Counted from the first letter of the stretch, positions 24,899 to 34,407 are shown. The stretch: 64,000 bases of DNA from Nocardioides turkmenicus (GCF_011045035.1 NZ_JAALAA010000007.1:62001-126000), one strand, 5' to 3'. Numbers and translations: made by a program. Notes: generated from the letters alone by a model not told the origin.

Positions 24899-27196
24899 AT
24901 GACGCGGATTCGACGCCAGTGGCGCCTGATCGCGGCCGGGGCGGTCGCAGCTGTTCTCGGGATGAGCAGCCTGGTCATGTCGGGAGGGGCGACGGCGGAC
25001 ACCGCTCCGGTCGACCCGGAGCTGCCGGAGACGGTCTCGGCCGACGTACTTCCGACGGTGCAGATCGACGGGGTCGCCTGGAAGCAGGTGATCGTCGGGG
25101 ACACCGTCTACGTCGGCGGCAACTTCACCTCGGCTCGTCCGGCAGGCGCCGCGGCCGGCACGAACGAGACCCCGCGCGCCAACATGCTGGCCTACCGGCT
25201 CTCCACCGGTGAGCTGATCGACGGCTTCGCGCCGAGCTTCAACGGCCAGGTCAAGGACCTGGCGCTCTCGCCCGACAAGTCCCTGCTCTACGTCGCCGGC
25301 AGCTTCACCCAGGTCAACGGCGTCAACCGCTACCGCGGCGCGGCCATCAACCTGGCCACCGGCGCACTGACCAGCTTCCGGCCCATCTTCAACTCGACCA
25401 CCAACGCGGTCGCCGCGACCGCCGACGCCGTCTACTACGGCGGGGTCTTCACCTCCGCCGACAACACCGCGCGTACGAAGGTGGCGGCCGTCGCGCCCAC
25501 CGACACCGGCACTCAGTTGCTGCCGATGAACCCGACCGTCTCCAACGGCTCCGTGCAGGACATCGTGGTCTCGCCCGACGGCGCCGACATCGTGATCGGC
25601 GGCAACTTCACCCGGGTCAACGGCTCCTCCAACCCTGGCTACGGCCTGGCCCGGATCAAGGTCGCGACCGGCGCCTCGATGTCGCTCCCGGTCAACTCCG
25701 AGGTCCGCAACGGCGGCTCCAACTCTGCGATCCTCTCCCTGGAGAGCGACGGCACCAGCTTCTACGGCACCGGCTACCACTACGGCAGCGGCGGCAACCT
25801 CGAGGGCTCCTTCAAGTCCGACTGGGCCACCGGCAAGCTGACCTGGCTCGAGGACTGCCACGGCGACACCTACTCGATCTGGCCTACCGCCGAGGTCGCC
25901 TACCAGGCCAGCCACAAGCACTACTGCGGCAACTCCGGTGGCTTCCCGGAGACCAACCCGCGCAGCTTCCAGCACTCCACCGCGGTCACCCAGGACGTAC
26001 GCGGCACCAACACCCGCGACATCTACAACTACCCTGACCACCCCGGCACGCCGCGGCCGGAGTTCCTGGAGTGGTACCCGAAGTGGACCCCGGGCACCTT
26101 CACCGGCGCCAACCAGGCCCCGTGGACCGTGACGGCCAACGACGACTACGTCGTCTACGGCGGTGAGTTCCTGAAGGTCGACGGGGTCGCCCAGCAGGGG
26201 CTGGTCCGCTTCGCGATCAAGACCATCGCGCCCAACAAGGTCGGCCCGGCCCTGTCCGGCGCGGACTTCGGGCTCACCGCGACCTCGCCCGCCGACGGCC
26301 AGGTCCGGCTGGCCTGGCCCGGCAACGCCGACCGGGACAACGCGACCGTGACCTACAAGGTCTACCGGGCATCGGCCGACGCTCCGATCCACACGACGGC
26401 GGTCACCGCGACGTTCTGGAAGCAGACCACGCAGAGCTTCCTCGACACCACGGCGCCGCCGGGCACCACCCAGAGCTACCGCGTCGTCGCCGAGGACGCC
26501 TTCGGCAACCAGTCGCCCACCGAGTGGGTCACCGTCGACGTCGCCGGCGTGCCGGTCCCGCCCGTCGAGGGCATCGTCGCCGCGGACACCTTCGGACGCG
26601 CCGAGACGAGCGGCTGGGGCATGGCCGAGACCGGCGGCGCCTGGACACGCACCACCGGCACCGCCGGCAGCTTCTCGGTCTCCGAGGGCCGTGGCCGGCA
26701 CGCGATCGCTCCCGGCGCCACCACCGAGTCCCGGCTCCAGGAGGTCTCGGTGACCGATGTCGACGCGACCGTCAGCGTCGGAGTCTCCCGGCTCCCCGAC
26801 GCCGGCTACGTCTGGTCGGTCCTCGGCGCCCGCGTCTCCGGCAGCGACCACTACGCCTCGCGGCTCCGGTACAACCCGGACGGCACCGTCGGCGTCCACC
26901 TCGTACGCAGCGGCACCCCGGTCGTCGGCACCAACGTCGTCCCGGGCCTGAGCGTCGCCGCCGGCGACCGGCTGATGGTCCGCCTCCAGGTCGCCGGCAC
27001 CGCGCCGGCGACCGTGCGCACCAAGGTGTGGCCGGCCGGCTCGGCGGAGCCGTCGGGATGGACGTACGAGATGTCGGACTCGACCCCGGCCAACCAGGCC
27101 CCCGGTGGCGTGATGCTGCGCGGCTTCGGCTCCTCGACGATCGGAGCCACGCCGGTGGAGGTCGGCTACGACGATCTGAAGGTCATCGAGCCCTGA
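24899..27196 (+). CDS. Secreted beta-propeller protein with Fn3-like and lectin-like domains
   Basis: This 765-residue protein has a signal peptide (about 1-34, cleavage near ATADTAP) and a beta-propeller-like region (about 50-440) with repeated YVGGNFT, YVAGSFTQVNG and YYGGVFTSADN blades of the delta-60/DUF5122 style. A fibronectin-III-like segment (about 460-550) and a C-terminal beta-sandwich resembling concanavalin-type lectin domains (about 560-765) follow. No sortase or anchor signal is seen, so it is probably released or glycan-bound. The start follows AGGGA by six bases; an ATG three bases earlier is also possible. The first 550 residues are closely repeated by the gene at 27950. Confidence 0.65.
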   Translation: MTRIRRQWRLIAAGAVAAVLGMSSLVMSGGATADTAPVDPELPETVSADVLPTVQIDGVAWKQVIVGDTVYVGGNFTSARPAGAAAGTNETPRANMLAYRLSTGELIDGFAPSFNGQVKDLALSPDKSLLYVAGSFTQVNGVNRYRGAAINLATGALTSFRPIFNSTTNAVAATADAVYYGGVFTSADNTARTKVAAVAPTDTGTQLLPMNPTVSNGSVQDIVVSPDGADIVIGGNFTRVNGSSNPGYGLARIKVATGASMSLPVNSEVRNGGSNSAILSLESDGTSFYGTGYHYGSGGNLEGSFKSDWATGKLTWLEDCHGDTYSIWPTAEVAYQASHKHYCGNSGGFPETNPRSFQHSTAVTQDVRGTNTRDIYNYPDHPGTPRPEFLEWYPKWTPGTFTGANQAPWTVTANDDYVVYGGEFLKVDGVAQQGLVRFAIKTIAPNKVGPALSGADFGLTATSPADGQVRLAWPGNADRDNATVTYKVYRASADAPIHTTAVTATFWKQTTQSFLDTTAPPGTTQSYRVVAEDAFGNQSPTEWVTVDVAGVPVPPVEGIVAADTFGRAETSGWGMAETGGAWTRTTGTAGSFSVSEGRGRHAIAPGATTESRLQEVSVTDVDATVSVGVSRLPDAGYVWSVLGARVSGSDHYASRLRYNPDGTVGVHLVRSGTPVVGTNVVPGLSVAAGDRLMVRLQVAGTAPATVRTKVWPAGSAEPSGWTYEMSDSTPANQAPGGVMLRGFGSSTIGATPVEVGYDDLKVIEP

Positions 27197-27200
27197 GGCA

Positions 27201-27218
27201 TACCCCATCTTGGGGAGC
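27201..27218. promoter_or_regulatory. EPS-locus dyad, site 8
   Basis: The sequence TACCCCATCTTGGGGAGC has five-base arms (CCCCA-TCT-TGGGG) and begins five bases after the stop of the first beta-propeller gene, 97 bases before the next start. It suggests a separate regulated promoter for the 27315-30495 genes. Confidence 0.5.
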
Positions 27219-27314
27219 AGACGCCCGGATCCCCCCACGGGCGTCCGAGTTGGGCTTGAATGCGACGTCTTCGAATCGATTTCTGTGTCCGACCCCGCCC
27301 GCGGAAGATCCCCC

Positions 27315-27938
27315 ATGCTCAGTCAAGTCCCGCGTTCGAGGATGTACGTCGCGGCAGCCGTCGCTGCCGTCGTCCTCGTGAGCGTCGCGGTCGTGCTCAT
27401 CGTGCGCAGCCCCTCCGGCCCGGCCACCGTCGGCTCGGACTCGACGGTCGCCGCCGCGCCCTCTCCGACGGCGACGCCGTCGGAGAAGAAGTCCACGTCC
27501 TCCTCCGACGAGGAGGAGACGGAGCCGGGGAAGCCCACGAACGGCAACCGTGCGGTCGGCCTGAAGGCCGAGGCGACCTCGGCCCCGGGCGTGACGGCGC
27601 GGCTGGCCAGGATCGACTCCGTCCAGGCCACCGCGAGCCTGCCCGGTGAGATCGGCGGTCCGGCGCTCGCCATCACCGTCAAGGTCAAGAACGAGACCGG
27701 CAAGAAGCTCGACCTGGGCCTCGGCGTGGTCAACGCCTACTACGGGCCCGAGCGCACCCCGGCGGTGAGCGTCGCCTCCGACGGCGAGGTGCCGTTCCCG
27801 GCCTCGGTCGCCGACGGCGAGTCCGCCAAGGGCGTCTACGTCTTCCAGATCCCCGAGGAAGCCCGCCCCGTCCGCGTCGAGCTCGATCTGGGCAACGGCG
27901 CCGACGTGGTGGTCTTCAAGGGCCGTCCCCAGCGATAA
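27315..27938 (+). CDS. Exported protein with an Ig-like C-terminal domain, function unknown
   Basis: This 207-residue protein has a membrane segment or signal anchor (about 11-30), an acidic and Ser/Thr-rich linker (about 40-75, including SSSDEEETEPGKP), and a beta-rich C-terminal domain (about 80-205) similar in pattern to the DUF4352/telokin-like extracellular domains (ITVKVKNETGKKLDLGLGVV). It lies between the two paralogous beta-propeller genes, with only 11 bases to the second, and is probably made with it. It may be a partner or anchor for them. No enzymatic motif was seen. A GTG at 27285 could extend it by ten residues. Confidence 0.55.
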   Translation: MLSQVPRSRMYVAAAVAAVVLVSVAVVLIVRSPSGPATVGSDSTVAAAPSPTATPSEKKSTSSSDEEETEPGKPTNGNRAVGLKAEATSAPGVTARLARIDSVQATASLPGEIGGPALAITVKVKNETGKKLDLGLGVVNAYYGPERTPAVSVASDGEVPFPASVADGESAKGVYVFQIPEEARPVRVELDLGNGADVVVFKGRPQR

Positions 27939-27949
27939 CCGTCCCCACG

Positions 27950-29596
27950 ATGAGAGATGTGATGAAGCCGATCCTGGCTGTGCTGGCGCTCGTGGCAACG
28001 AGCCTGACCCTGGCGACCTCCGCGACCCCCGCGTCCGCGGACACCGCGCCGACCGATCCTGACCTGCCGACGACGGTCTCGGCCGACGTACTTCCCACCG
28101 TGCAGATCAACGGCGTCGCCTGGAAGCAGGTCATCGTCGGTGACATCGTCTACGTGGGCGGCAACTTCACCTCGGCCCGTCCGGCGGGCGCCGCGGCCGG
28201 CACGAGCGAGTCAGCGCGGTCCCACATGCTGGCCTACCGGCTCTCGACCGGCGCCCTGATCACCGGCTTCGCGCCGAAGTTCAACGGCCAGGTCAAGGAC
28301 ATGGCGCTCTCGCCCGACAAGTCGACCCTCTACGTCGCCGGCAGCTTCACCCAGGTCGACGGCCTCAACCGCTACCGAGCCGCCGCGATCGACCTCGCGA
28401 CCCGCAAGGTGACGAGCTTCCGGCCGATCTTCAACTCGACCACCAACGCGGTCGCGGCCACCTCCTCCGCCGTCTTCTACGGCGGCGTGTTCACCTCGGC
28501 CGACAACACCGCGCGTACGAAGGTGGCGGCGGTCAAGCCCACCGACACCGGCACCGGCCTGCTGCCGATGAACCCGAAGGTCGCCGGCGGCAGCGTCAAC
28601 GACCTCGTGGTCTCCTCCGACGGCACCAAGATCGTCATCGGAGGGGCGTTCACCAGCGTCAACGGCTCCTCAAACCCCGGATACGGCCTGGCCCGGCTCG
28701 CGGTCTCCTCGGGCAGCTCGCTGGCGCTGCCGGTCAACTCCGAGATCCGCAACGGCGGCACCGAGGCGGCGATCCTCTCGCTGGAGTCCGACGGCACCAG
28801 CTTCTACGGCACCGGCTACGACTACGGCAGCGGCGGCAATTCCGAGGGCTCCTTCAAGGCCGACTGGGCCACCGGCAAGCTGACCTGGCTCGAGGACTGC
28901 CACGGCGACACCTACGCCGTCTGGCCGACCGCCAGCGTCGTCTACCAGGCCAGCCACAAGCACGGCTGCGACACCTCCGGCGGCTTCCCGGAGACCAAGC
29001 CGCGGGCCTGGTACCACTCCACCGCGACTACCCAGGACGTACGCGGCACCAACATCGCCGACGACAAGTACGGCTACCCCGACCACCCCGGCACCCCGCG
29101 CCCGGAGTTCCTGGAGTGGTATCCCAAGTGGACCAACGGCACGTTCACCAGCGCCAAGCAGTCGACCTGGACCGTGACTGCCAACGCCAAGTACGTCCTG
29201 TACGGCGGTGAGTTCCTGAAGGTCAACGGCGTCGCGCAGCAGGGCCTGGTCCGGTTCGCCGTCAAGGACATCGCCCCCAACAAGGTCGGCCCGACGCTCA
29301 AGGGCGCCAAGTGGGCCCTGACCGGCTCCTCACCCTCCGCGGGCAAGGCCACGCTGAAGTGGCCGGGCAACCCCGACAAGGACAACGCCACCGTCACCTA
29401 CAAGCTCTACCGGGGGTCGATCGACTCCACGCCGATCAAGACCGTCAAGGTGACAGCTCCGTTCTGGAAGCACACCGCGATGACCTTCACCGACACCGGT
29501 CGCGCCAGCGGTTCGTCGCAGAAGTACAAGATCGAGGCCGTCGACCCGCTCGGCAACGTCTCGCGCTCCGACTGGGTGACGGTCACGATCAAGTGA
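27950..29596 (+). CDS. Secreted beta-propeller protein, paralog of the 24899 product
   Basis: This 548-residue protein has a signal peptide (about 1-31, ending ATPASA) and a beta-propeller-like region highly similar along its whole length to the 24899 product: YVGGNFTSARPAGAAAGT and GTSFYGTGYDYGSGGNSEGS recur almost unchanged. An Fn3-like segment (about 450-548) ends the protein; the C-terminal lectin-like domain of the paralog is missing. No cell-wall anchor is visible. ATG 27962 is an alternative start that gives a tighter signal peptide. The GT2 gene overlaps its stop (GTGA). The pair arose by tandem duplication within the polysaccharide locus. Confidence 0.65.
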   Translation: MRDVMKPILAVLALVATSLTLATSATPASADTAPTDPDLPTTVSADVLPTVQINGVAWKQVIVGDIVYVGGNFTSARPAGAAAGTSESARSHMLAYRLSTGALITGFAPKFNGQVKDMALSPDKSTLYVAGSFTQVDGLNRYRAAAIDLATRKVTSFRPIFNSTTNAVAATSSAVFYGGVFTSADNTARTKVAAVKPTDTGTGLLPMNPKVAGGSVNDLVVSSDGTKIVIGGAFTSVNGSSNPGYGLARLAVSSGSSLALPVNSEIRNGGTEAAILSLESDGTSFYGTGYDYGSGGNSEGSFKADWATGKLTWLEDCHGDTYAVWPTASVVYQASHKHGCDTSGGFPETKPRAWYHSTATTQDVRGTNIADDKYGYPDHPGTPRPEFLEWYPKWTNGTFTSAKQSTWTVTANAKYVLYGGEFLKVNGVAQQGLVRFAVKDIAPNKVGPTLKGAKWALTGSSPSAGKATLKWPGNPDKDNATVTYKLYRGSIDSTPIKTVKVTAPFWKHTAMTFTDTGRASGSSQKYKIEAVDPLGNVSRSDWVTVTIK

Positions 29597-30495
29597 TCTG
29601 GGTCTGCATGCTCACCTACCGGCGCCCCGAGGGGTTGGCCGAGGCGGTCAGCATGCTCCGGGTCCAGCTCGACCTGGTCCCTGACGCGCGGCTGCTCGTC
29701 GTTGACAACGACGAGCAGCCCAGCGCGGCCTCCACGGTGGCCGAGGCGGCCGCCGGAGACGTACGCGTCGTCTATGTGCACGAGCCCACCCCCGGCATCG
29801 CCGCCGCCCGCAACCGGGCGCTGACCGAGGCCGGTCCCGACGCCGTCGTCGTGTTCATCGACGATGACGAGCAGCCGTCGGAGACGTGGCTGCCGACCCT
29901 GCTCGCCTGCAGGGAGGAAACCTCCGCCGCGGCTGTCGTCGGGCCGGTGGTCTCGCACGTCGACGGGACACTGGACCCGTGGATCGAGGCGGGCGGGTTC
30001 TTCCGGCGCCTGCGACACCCCACCGGCACCGTCGTCACCACCGCGGCGACCAACAACCTCCTGCTCGACATGGCTCAGGTCGGCGCACTCCGCTTCGACC
30101 TCGGCTTCGGCCTCTCCGGCGGCTCCGACACCGTCTTCACCCGCACCCTCTCCGCCGCCGGTGGGCGGATCGTGTGGTGCGACGAGGCGCCCGTGTACGA
30201 CCTGGTGCCCGCCGACCGGGCAACACGCGAATGGGTGCGCGCCCGCGCCTCCCGCATCGGGAACTCCGACTCCCGTGTGCAGGTCTACCTCACCCCCGCC
30301 GGCCGGCGGCCGATCGCCCGGCTCCGTGCCACGGCCCGAGGCCTCGTACGTCTCCTCGGCGGCTCCGCCCGCCTCGCCATCGGCCGCCTCATCGGCTCAC
30401 AGACCCACCACGCCCGCGGCACCCGGACGTACCTCCGCGGCCTCGGGATGCTCCGTGGCGCCTGGGGCTCCTACGTGACCGAGTACGCCCGCTGA
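29593..30495 (+). CDS. Family 2 glycosyltransferase
   Basis: This 300-residue protein has the GT2 start VIWVCMLTYRRPEGLAEAV, a DxD-type motif in VVFIDDDEQPSETWL, and GFGLSGGSDTVFTRTL in the acceptor part. The GTG at 29593 overlaps the stop of the beta-propeller gene by four bases, so these genes are translationally coupled; a glycosyltransferase coupled to a secreted protein gene is an unusual pairing. It probably adds a sugar to the repeat unit, but glycosylation of the co-encoded secreted protein cannot be excluded. Its 3' end overlaps the convergent acyltransferase gene by 25 bases. Confidence 0.8.
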   Translation: MIWVCMLTYRRPEGLAEAVSMLRVQLDLVPDARLLVVDNDEQPSAASTVAEAAAGDVRVVYVHEPTPGIAAARNRALTEAGPDAVVVFIDDDEQPSETWLPTLLACREETSAAAVVGPVVSHVDGTLDPWIEAGGFFRRLRHPTGTVVTTAATNNLLLDMAQVGALRFDLGFGLSGGSDTVFTRTLSAAGGRIVWCDEAPVYDLVPADRATREWVRARASRIGNSDSRVQVYLTPAGRRPIARLRATARGLVRLLGGSARLAIGRLIGSQTHHARGTRTYLRGLGMLRGAWGSYVTEYAR

Positions 30496-31532
30496 CCGCT
30501 CAGCGCACGTTTGGCCGTCCAGCGTGCGACGGGGAAGTCGAAGACGCCGCGGACGCGGCCGGTGACCGGCCGGTCCAGGGCGAGTGCGAGCAGGATCGAG
30601 GCGAGCGTCAGCAGGGGCACGGCCACCAGGCCGGCTCCCGGCGGCCAGTCGACGGCGCGGCCGGCGAGCAGGGCCGCGGCCGCGGTGATCGGGAAGGCGT
30701 GGACGACGTAGATCGGGAGCGTGCGGGTGCCGAGGTGGCGTACGAAACCGAGAGCCGGGATCCGGGCGATCAGCACCCCGAGCCCGCAACCCGCGGCGAC
30801 CGCCAGCAGGCCCAGCATCGGCCGTACGAAGATGATCCGGTCGTCGGCGACGTAGAGGAAAAACCCCAGCACCACCACGTACGCCACCCCGACCCCGACC
30901 ACGTGGACCAGCCGCATCCGCGGGACGACCGAGCGCACCCTGGGCGCGGCGCGGGAGGCCAGGACGAAGAAGAACCAGTAGCGGAAGGTCTTGTCCCACG
31001 GGACGTCGCCGGTGGAGACCAGCCCGGCGGCGAAGACCGCAGAGACGATCAGGGCGGTGCCGACGACGAGCCAGGCGGGGAGCCGACGGGTCAGCCAGCC
31101 GGCGAGGGTGAACAGGCACAGCGTGTAGAGGAACCAGAGGTAGACGTTGGGCTCGATCAGCGCGCGGGCAACCGCAGCAACGCCACCTGGCGGGGAGTGT
31201 GGCAGGAGCTCGCGGAAGGCGCCGAGCAACAGGCACCACAGGACGTAGAGGTAGATCAACGTCAGGCAGCGGGTGCGCAGGACCTCCCGCAGCGGTCGGG
31301 CGAGCAGCGCGGGCGCGAGGAGGCCGGCAAGGAAGAAGAACAGCGGCATCCGGAAGGTGTCGAGGGTGTAGGCCAGCCGCGACCACGGGCCGGCGAGGCC
31401 GACCAGGTCGAGGTTGATCACGGCATGGAAGAGCACCACCAGGATGATCGCCAGGCCGCGCGCGGAGTCGATCCAGGCTTCACGCACGCTGCGGTCCTCC
31501 GGCGAGATAGCGACGGCGGGCCCGCTGGCCAT
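30471..31532 (-). CDS. Acyltransferase family 3 membrane protein
   Basis: This 353-residue protein has about ten predicted membrane helices and the acyltransferase-3 (PF01757) N-terminal motif WIDSARGLAIILVVLFHAVI with the conserved His in LFHAV. Such proteins O-acetylate or O-succinylate sugars of exported polysaccharides. The ATG at 31532 gives a 53-base overlap with the upstream Wzy-like gene; a GTG at 31487, directly before EAWIDSARG, would reduce this to eight bases and may be the real start. It is the last gene of a minus-strand operon: BY-kinase, Wzy-like, acyltransferase. Confidence 0.8.
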   Translation of the reverse strand: MASGPAVAISPEDRSVREAWIDSARGLAIILVVLFHAVINLDLVGLAGPWSRLAYTLDTFRMPLFFFLAGLLAPALLARPLREVLRTRCLTLIYLYVLWCLLLGAFRELLPHSPPGGVAAVARALIEPNVYLWFLYTLCLFTLAGWLTRRLPAWLVVGTALIVSAVFAAGLVSTGDVPWDKTFRYWFFFVLASRAAPRVRSVVPRMRLVHVVGVGVAYVVVLGFFLYVADDRIIFVRPMLGLLAVAAGCGLGVLIARIPALGFVRHLGTRTLPIYVVHAFPITAAAALLAGRAVDWPPGAGLVAVPLLTLASILLALALDRPVTGRVRGVFDFPVARWTAKRALSGQRAYSVT

Positions 31533-32853
31533 GACGACCCCGACGGCGCGGCAGCTGCGGCCGCGGCGCCGGTGTCGGCAGCGCCGGGTCGGCCTCCTTG
31601 CGCTGCAGCAGGAACACTCCCAGCGCGAGCGCGAGCGGCGGCAGCGAGCTGATGATCGGGCCGAAGAAGAGGTTCCAGCCGAGCTGCAGGGCGAGGAAGA
31701 TGCCGAGCGCGGTGCCGGTGCGGTGGGACATGCTGCGGCCCAGATAGATGGTGGCGAGCCACAGCAGCCAGCCGGACAGGACCAACCCGGCGAGGCCGAA
31801 CCAGATCCAGAGGTCGCCGATCAGCGAGTGCACCTCGATCCGGGTGCCGAACATGTAGTGCTCGACGTAGCCGTTGTCGGGGTCGTAGCCCAGGCGGGAC
31901 ATGCCCTGTTTCGCGGCCTGCATGTCGGTCGGCGTGGCCATGATGCCGGCGCCGTAGCCGAGGGGCTCGTGCAGCATCAGCGCCACCGTGGCTCCGATCT
32001 CCGGGCGGCCGCCGAGGATCAGCGATCCGGCTGCCTGGGTCTGCTCCTGGGTGCGTTCCTGTGCCGACTGGCCGAGGTAGCCCTCCAGCGCGGCCCCTTC
32101 CAGTGCCCGGTAGAGCCCGAGGCCGAGCGCGCCGACCAGCACCAGCGAGAGCAGTGCCGAGGTCGTCCGCTTCGCCGTCCGAGGCCGGTGCTGCCACAGC
32201 AGCAGCACGGCGGTCATGATCAGGAACGCGCTCATCGAGCGGGCTCCGGACAGCGCGGTGACCGCGGTGAGGAGCCCGAGGGCGGTCATGTCGGCCAGGA
32301 GCCGCTTGCGGGGACGCCGCCGGATGAGCAGGCAGGCACCGAGCAGCAACATCGTCGAGGGCATCGCGAACCCGAACCGCCACGGTTCTTCGGCGAAGCG
32401 CGAGCCCATCGTCGCGGTCGTGAACGAACCGAGCGCGTAGAGGCACACCACGACCCCCGGCGAGAGCACGCGCTGCCCCCACAGGAGGGCTCCGACGCAC
32501 ATCGCGGCCGAGACGACCGGTATCAGCTCGAACAGCACGCCGGCCTCGGTCGGCGGGTGGGTCGCCGAGCGCCAGGTGTTGAGCGCCAGCGCGGAGACGA
32601 GGCAGGCGAGCAGCAGTACGCCGCTCAGGACGGCTCCGCGGTAGCGGCCGGCCTCTCTGATCCACACCGGTGCCAGGACCGCACCCATCAGCCCGCCCAC
32701 GGTCAGGCCACGGGCGAGAGTGAAGTCGGTCCCGGCCAGGAACGCCGCGGCTCCCGCCAGGAGCGCTGTCAGCACCTCCCAGCCGGAGCGCTCGGCGAGC
32801 TGAGTGCGCCCGGCGCGTCCGTTGCGGACCCGGACCGCCGTCGCGACGGCCAT
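31480..32853 (-). CDS. Second Wzy-like O-antigen polymerase/ligase family protein
   Basis: This 457-residue protein has around twelve predicted membrane helices and a large extracytoplasmic loop (about 265-340, GGRPEIGATVALMLHEPLGY to VEHYMFGTRIEVHS), the position of the Wzy_C/ligase active loop. It is only weakly similar to the 3054-4412 product. Two such proteins in one locus suggest either one polymerase and one ligase, or two polymers. It lies three bases after the Wzz/BY-kinase gene on the same strand, so that kinase probably controls its output. The Arg-rich C-terminus is read through the acyltransferase start region. Confidence 0.7.
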   Translation of the reverse strand: MAVATAVRVRNGRAGRTQLAERSGWEVLTALLAGAAAFLAGTDFTLARGLTVGGLMGAVLAPVWIREAGRYRGAVLSGVLLLACLVSALALNTWRSATHPPTEAGVLFELIPVVSAAMCVGALLWGQRVLSPGVVVCLYALGSFTTATMGSRFAEEPWRFGFAMPSTMLLLGACLLIRRRPRKRLLADMTALGLLTAVTALSGARSMSAFLIMTAVLLLWQHRPRTAKRTTSALLSLVLVGALGLGLYRALEGAALEGYLGQSAQERTQEQTQAAGSLILGGRPEIGATVALMLHEPLGYGAGIMATPTDMQAAKQGMSRLGYDPDNGYVEHYMFGTRIEVHSLIGDLWIWFGLAGLVLSGWLLWLATIYLGRSMSHRTGTALGIFLALQLGWNLFFGPIISSLPPLALALGVFLLQRKEADPALPTPAPRPQLPRRRGRHGQRARRRYLAGGPQRA

Positions 32854-32855
32854 GC

Positions 32856-34277
32856 TCAGCTCCCGGCGGCGGGGTAGCCCTGCTGACGCGGTTCCCGGGG
32901 ACGTACGAAACCGGAGAGGAGGCGGGCGAACCAGCCCTGCTCCGGCTGGCCGTAGTAGGTGTGCGCGGCCGTGTCGCGGACCTGGTTGGCGACGATGCCG
33001 AGGCAGCGGGCGTCGACGGTCTCGAGGCTGTCGATGGCCTCCAGCACCTGTGGCCGGTGGATGGTGCGGCAGTTGGCGACCACCAGGGCGCCGTCGGTCA
33101 GCCGGGACAGGATCGCGCCGTCGGCGACCGGAAGCAACGGCGGGGAGTCGAGGATGACCACGTCGTAGCCGGCACGTGCCTCCTCCAGGAGGTCGGCCAT
33201 CCGCGGCGAGCCGATCAGCTGCGCGGGGTTGGGCGGGATCTCGCCCATGGTCAGCACGTGCAGGTTGGCGTCGCCCCAGACCTGGACGACGTCGTCGAGC
33301 TCGGCCTTCCCGATCAGCACCGTCGTCAGCCCGGCGGCACCCTCCAGGCCGCAGTAGTCGGCGACCGCGGGACGGCGCATGTCGGCGTCGACGAGCAGCA
33401 CCCGCTGGCCCTGCTCGGCGATCGCCAGCGCCAGGTTGATCGACGTCGTCGACTTGCCTTCGCCACCGATCGAGGAGGTCACGACGATCGAGCGGACGGG
33501 GGAGGAGGCGTCGAGGTACTGCAGGTTGGTCTGCAGCCTCCGGTAGGCCTCCGCCGCGACGTTGTGGGGATCGATGGCGGTCACCGCGCCCCGCGAGCGT
33601 CGCTGGCCCCGGCGCCGGGGGATCGCCCCCAGGAGCCCGACGTCGGTGAGCTGCTCGATCTCGGCCGCGGTGCGGACCCGGGTGTCGAGGAGCGCGCGGA
33701 CCACGGCGATCGCGACGCCGAGCCCGAAGCCGCCGGTGAAGCCGACCAGGGCGGCCAGCCGCGTACGCGGTGCGAACGCCTCCTCGGGCGGGTCGGCACG
33801 GGCGACCACGGTCACCTCGACGGCCGACTTCTTGTTGGAGCTGGGGGAGAGGTTGGTGATCGTGGTGGTGAGCTCGTCGGCGACCGAGTTGGCGAGGTCG
33901 GAGGCGCCGGTGCTGGTCGTCGCCACCGCGTCGATCTCGATGATCACGGTGTCGAGCGGGTTCTCCGCGGTGATCTGCTCGGCCAGCTTCTTGGGGGTCG
34001 TGTCCAGGTCGAGGTCGTAGATGACCTGGTCGAGCACCACCGGCATCGTCGCCAGCTTGGCGTAGGACTGGACGATGTCCTGGGTGAAGGTCGAGCCCTG
34101 GACCAGCTCCTGGGTCGTCGCGCCGCGGGCGATGGAGACGAAGACGGTGCTCTGCGCGCGGTACTGCGGCGGGCTCGCGTGCGCCTGCGCGAAGGCCGCG
34201 CTGGCACCGAGGATCGCCAGCACGGCGACGATGTACCAGCGCTTTCGCAGGGCAGCGACATAGTCGCGCAGGTCCAA
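32856..34277 (-). CDS. Polysaccharide co-polymerase with fused BY-kinase (CpsD/Wzc-like)
   Basis: This 473-residue protein begins with a Wzz domain (MDLRDYVAALRKRWYIV, helices at about 15-33 and 176-196) followed by a bacterial tyrosine kinase domain: Walker A SSIGGEGKST (269-278), Walker A' LLVDADMRRP (294-303) and Walker B YDVVILDSPP (about 366). The C-terminal tail holds only three tyrosines, a weak cluster compared with Wzc. It controls polymer length and export through autophosphorylation. It heads the operon with the Wzy-like and acyltransferase genes. A low-molecular-weight phosphatase is encoded divergently, the usual partner. Dyad site 9 is 89 bases upstream. Confidence 0.85.
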   Translation of the reverse strand: MDLRDYVAALRKRWYIVAVLAILGASAAFAQAHASPPQYRAQSTVFVSIARGATTQELVQGSTFTQDIVQSYAKLATMPVVLDQVIYDLDLDTTPKKLAEQITAENPLDTVIIEIDAVATTSTGASDLANSVADELTTTITNLSPSSNKKSAVEVTVVARADPPEEAFAPRTRLAALVGFTGGFGLGVAIAVVRALLDTRVRTAAEIEQLTDVGLLGAIPRRRGQRRSRGAVTAIDPHNVAAEAYRRLQTNLQYLDASSPVRSIVVTSSIGGEGKSTTSINLALAIAEQGQRVLLVDADMRRPAVADYCGLEGAAGLTTVLIGKAELDDVVQVWGDANLHVLTMGEIPPNPAQLIGSPRMADLLEEARAGYDVVILDSPPLLPVADGAILSRLTDGALVVANCRTIHRPQVLEAIDSLETVDARCLGIVANQVRDTAAHTYYGQPEQGWFARLLSGFVRPREPRQQGYPAAGS

Positions 34278-34365
34278 CAGGTCACTCCGTCCGATGTCTG
34301 TGCCGGGCTGCTCGTCCGTGACTCATCCGCCGTCAGGCAGGTCCACACGGGGCCATCGCACATCC

Positions 34366-34384
34366 TCACCCGAAATGGGGGATG
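34366..34384. promoter_or_regulatory. EPS-locus dyad, site 9
   Basis: The sequence TCACCCGAAATGGGGGATG lies 89 bases upstream of the BY-kinase start at 34277 and 42 bases from site 10. The pair probably serves the two divergent transcripts. Confidence 0.55.
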
Positions 34385-34407
34385 ACAGGGCCGGGTGTTC
34401 CGCCCGT

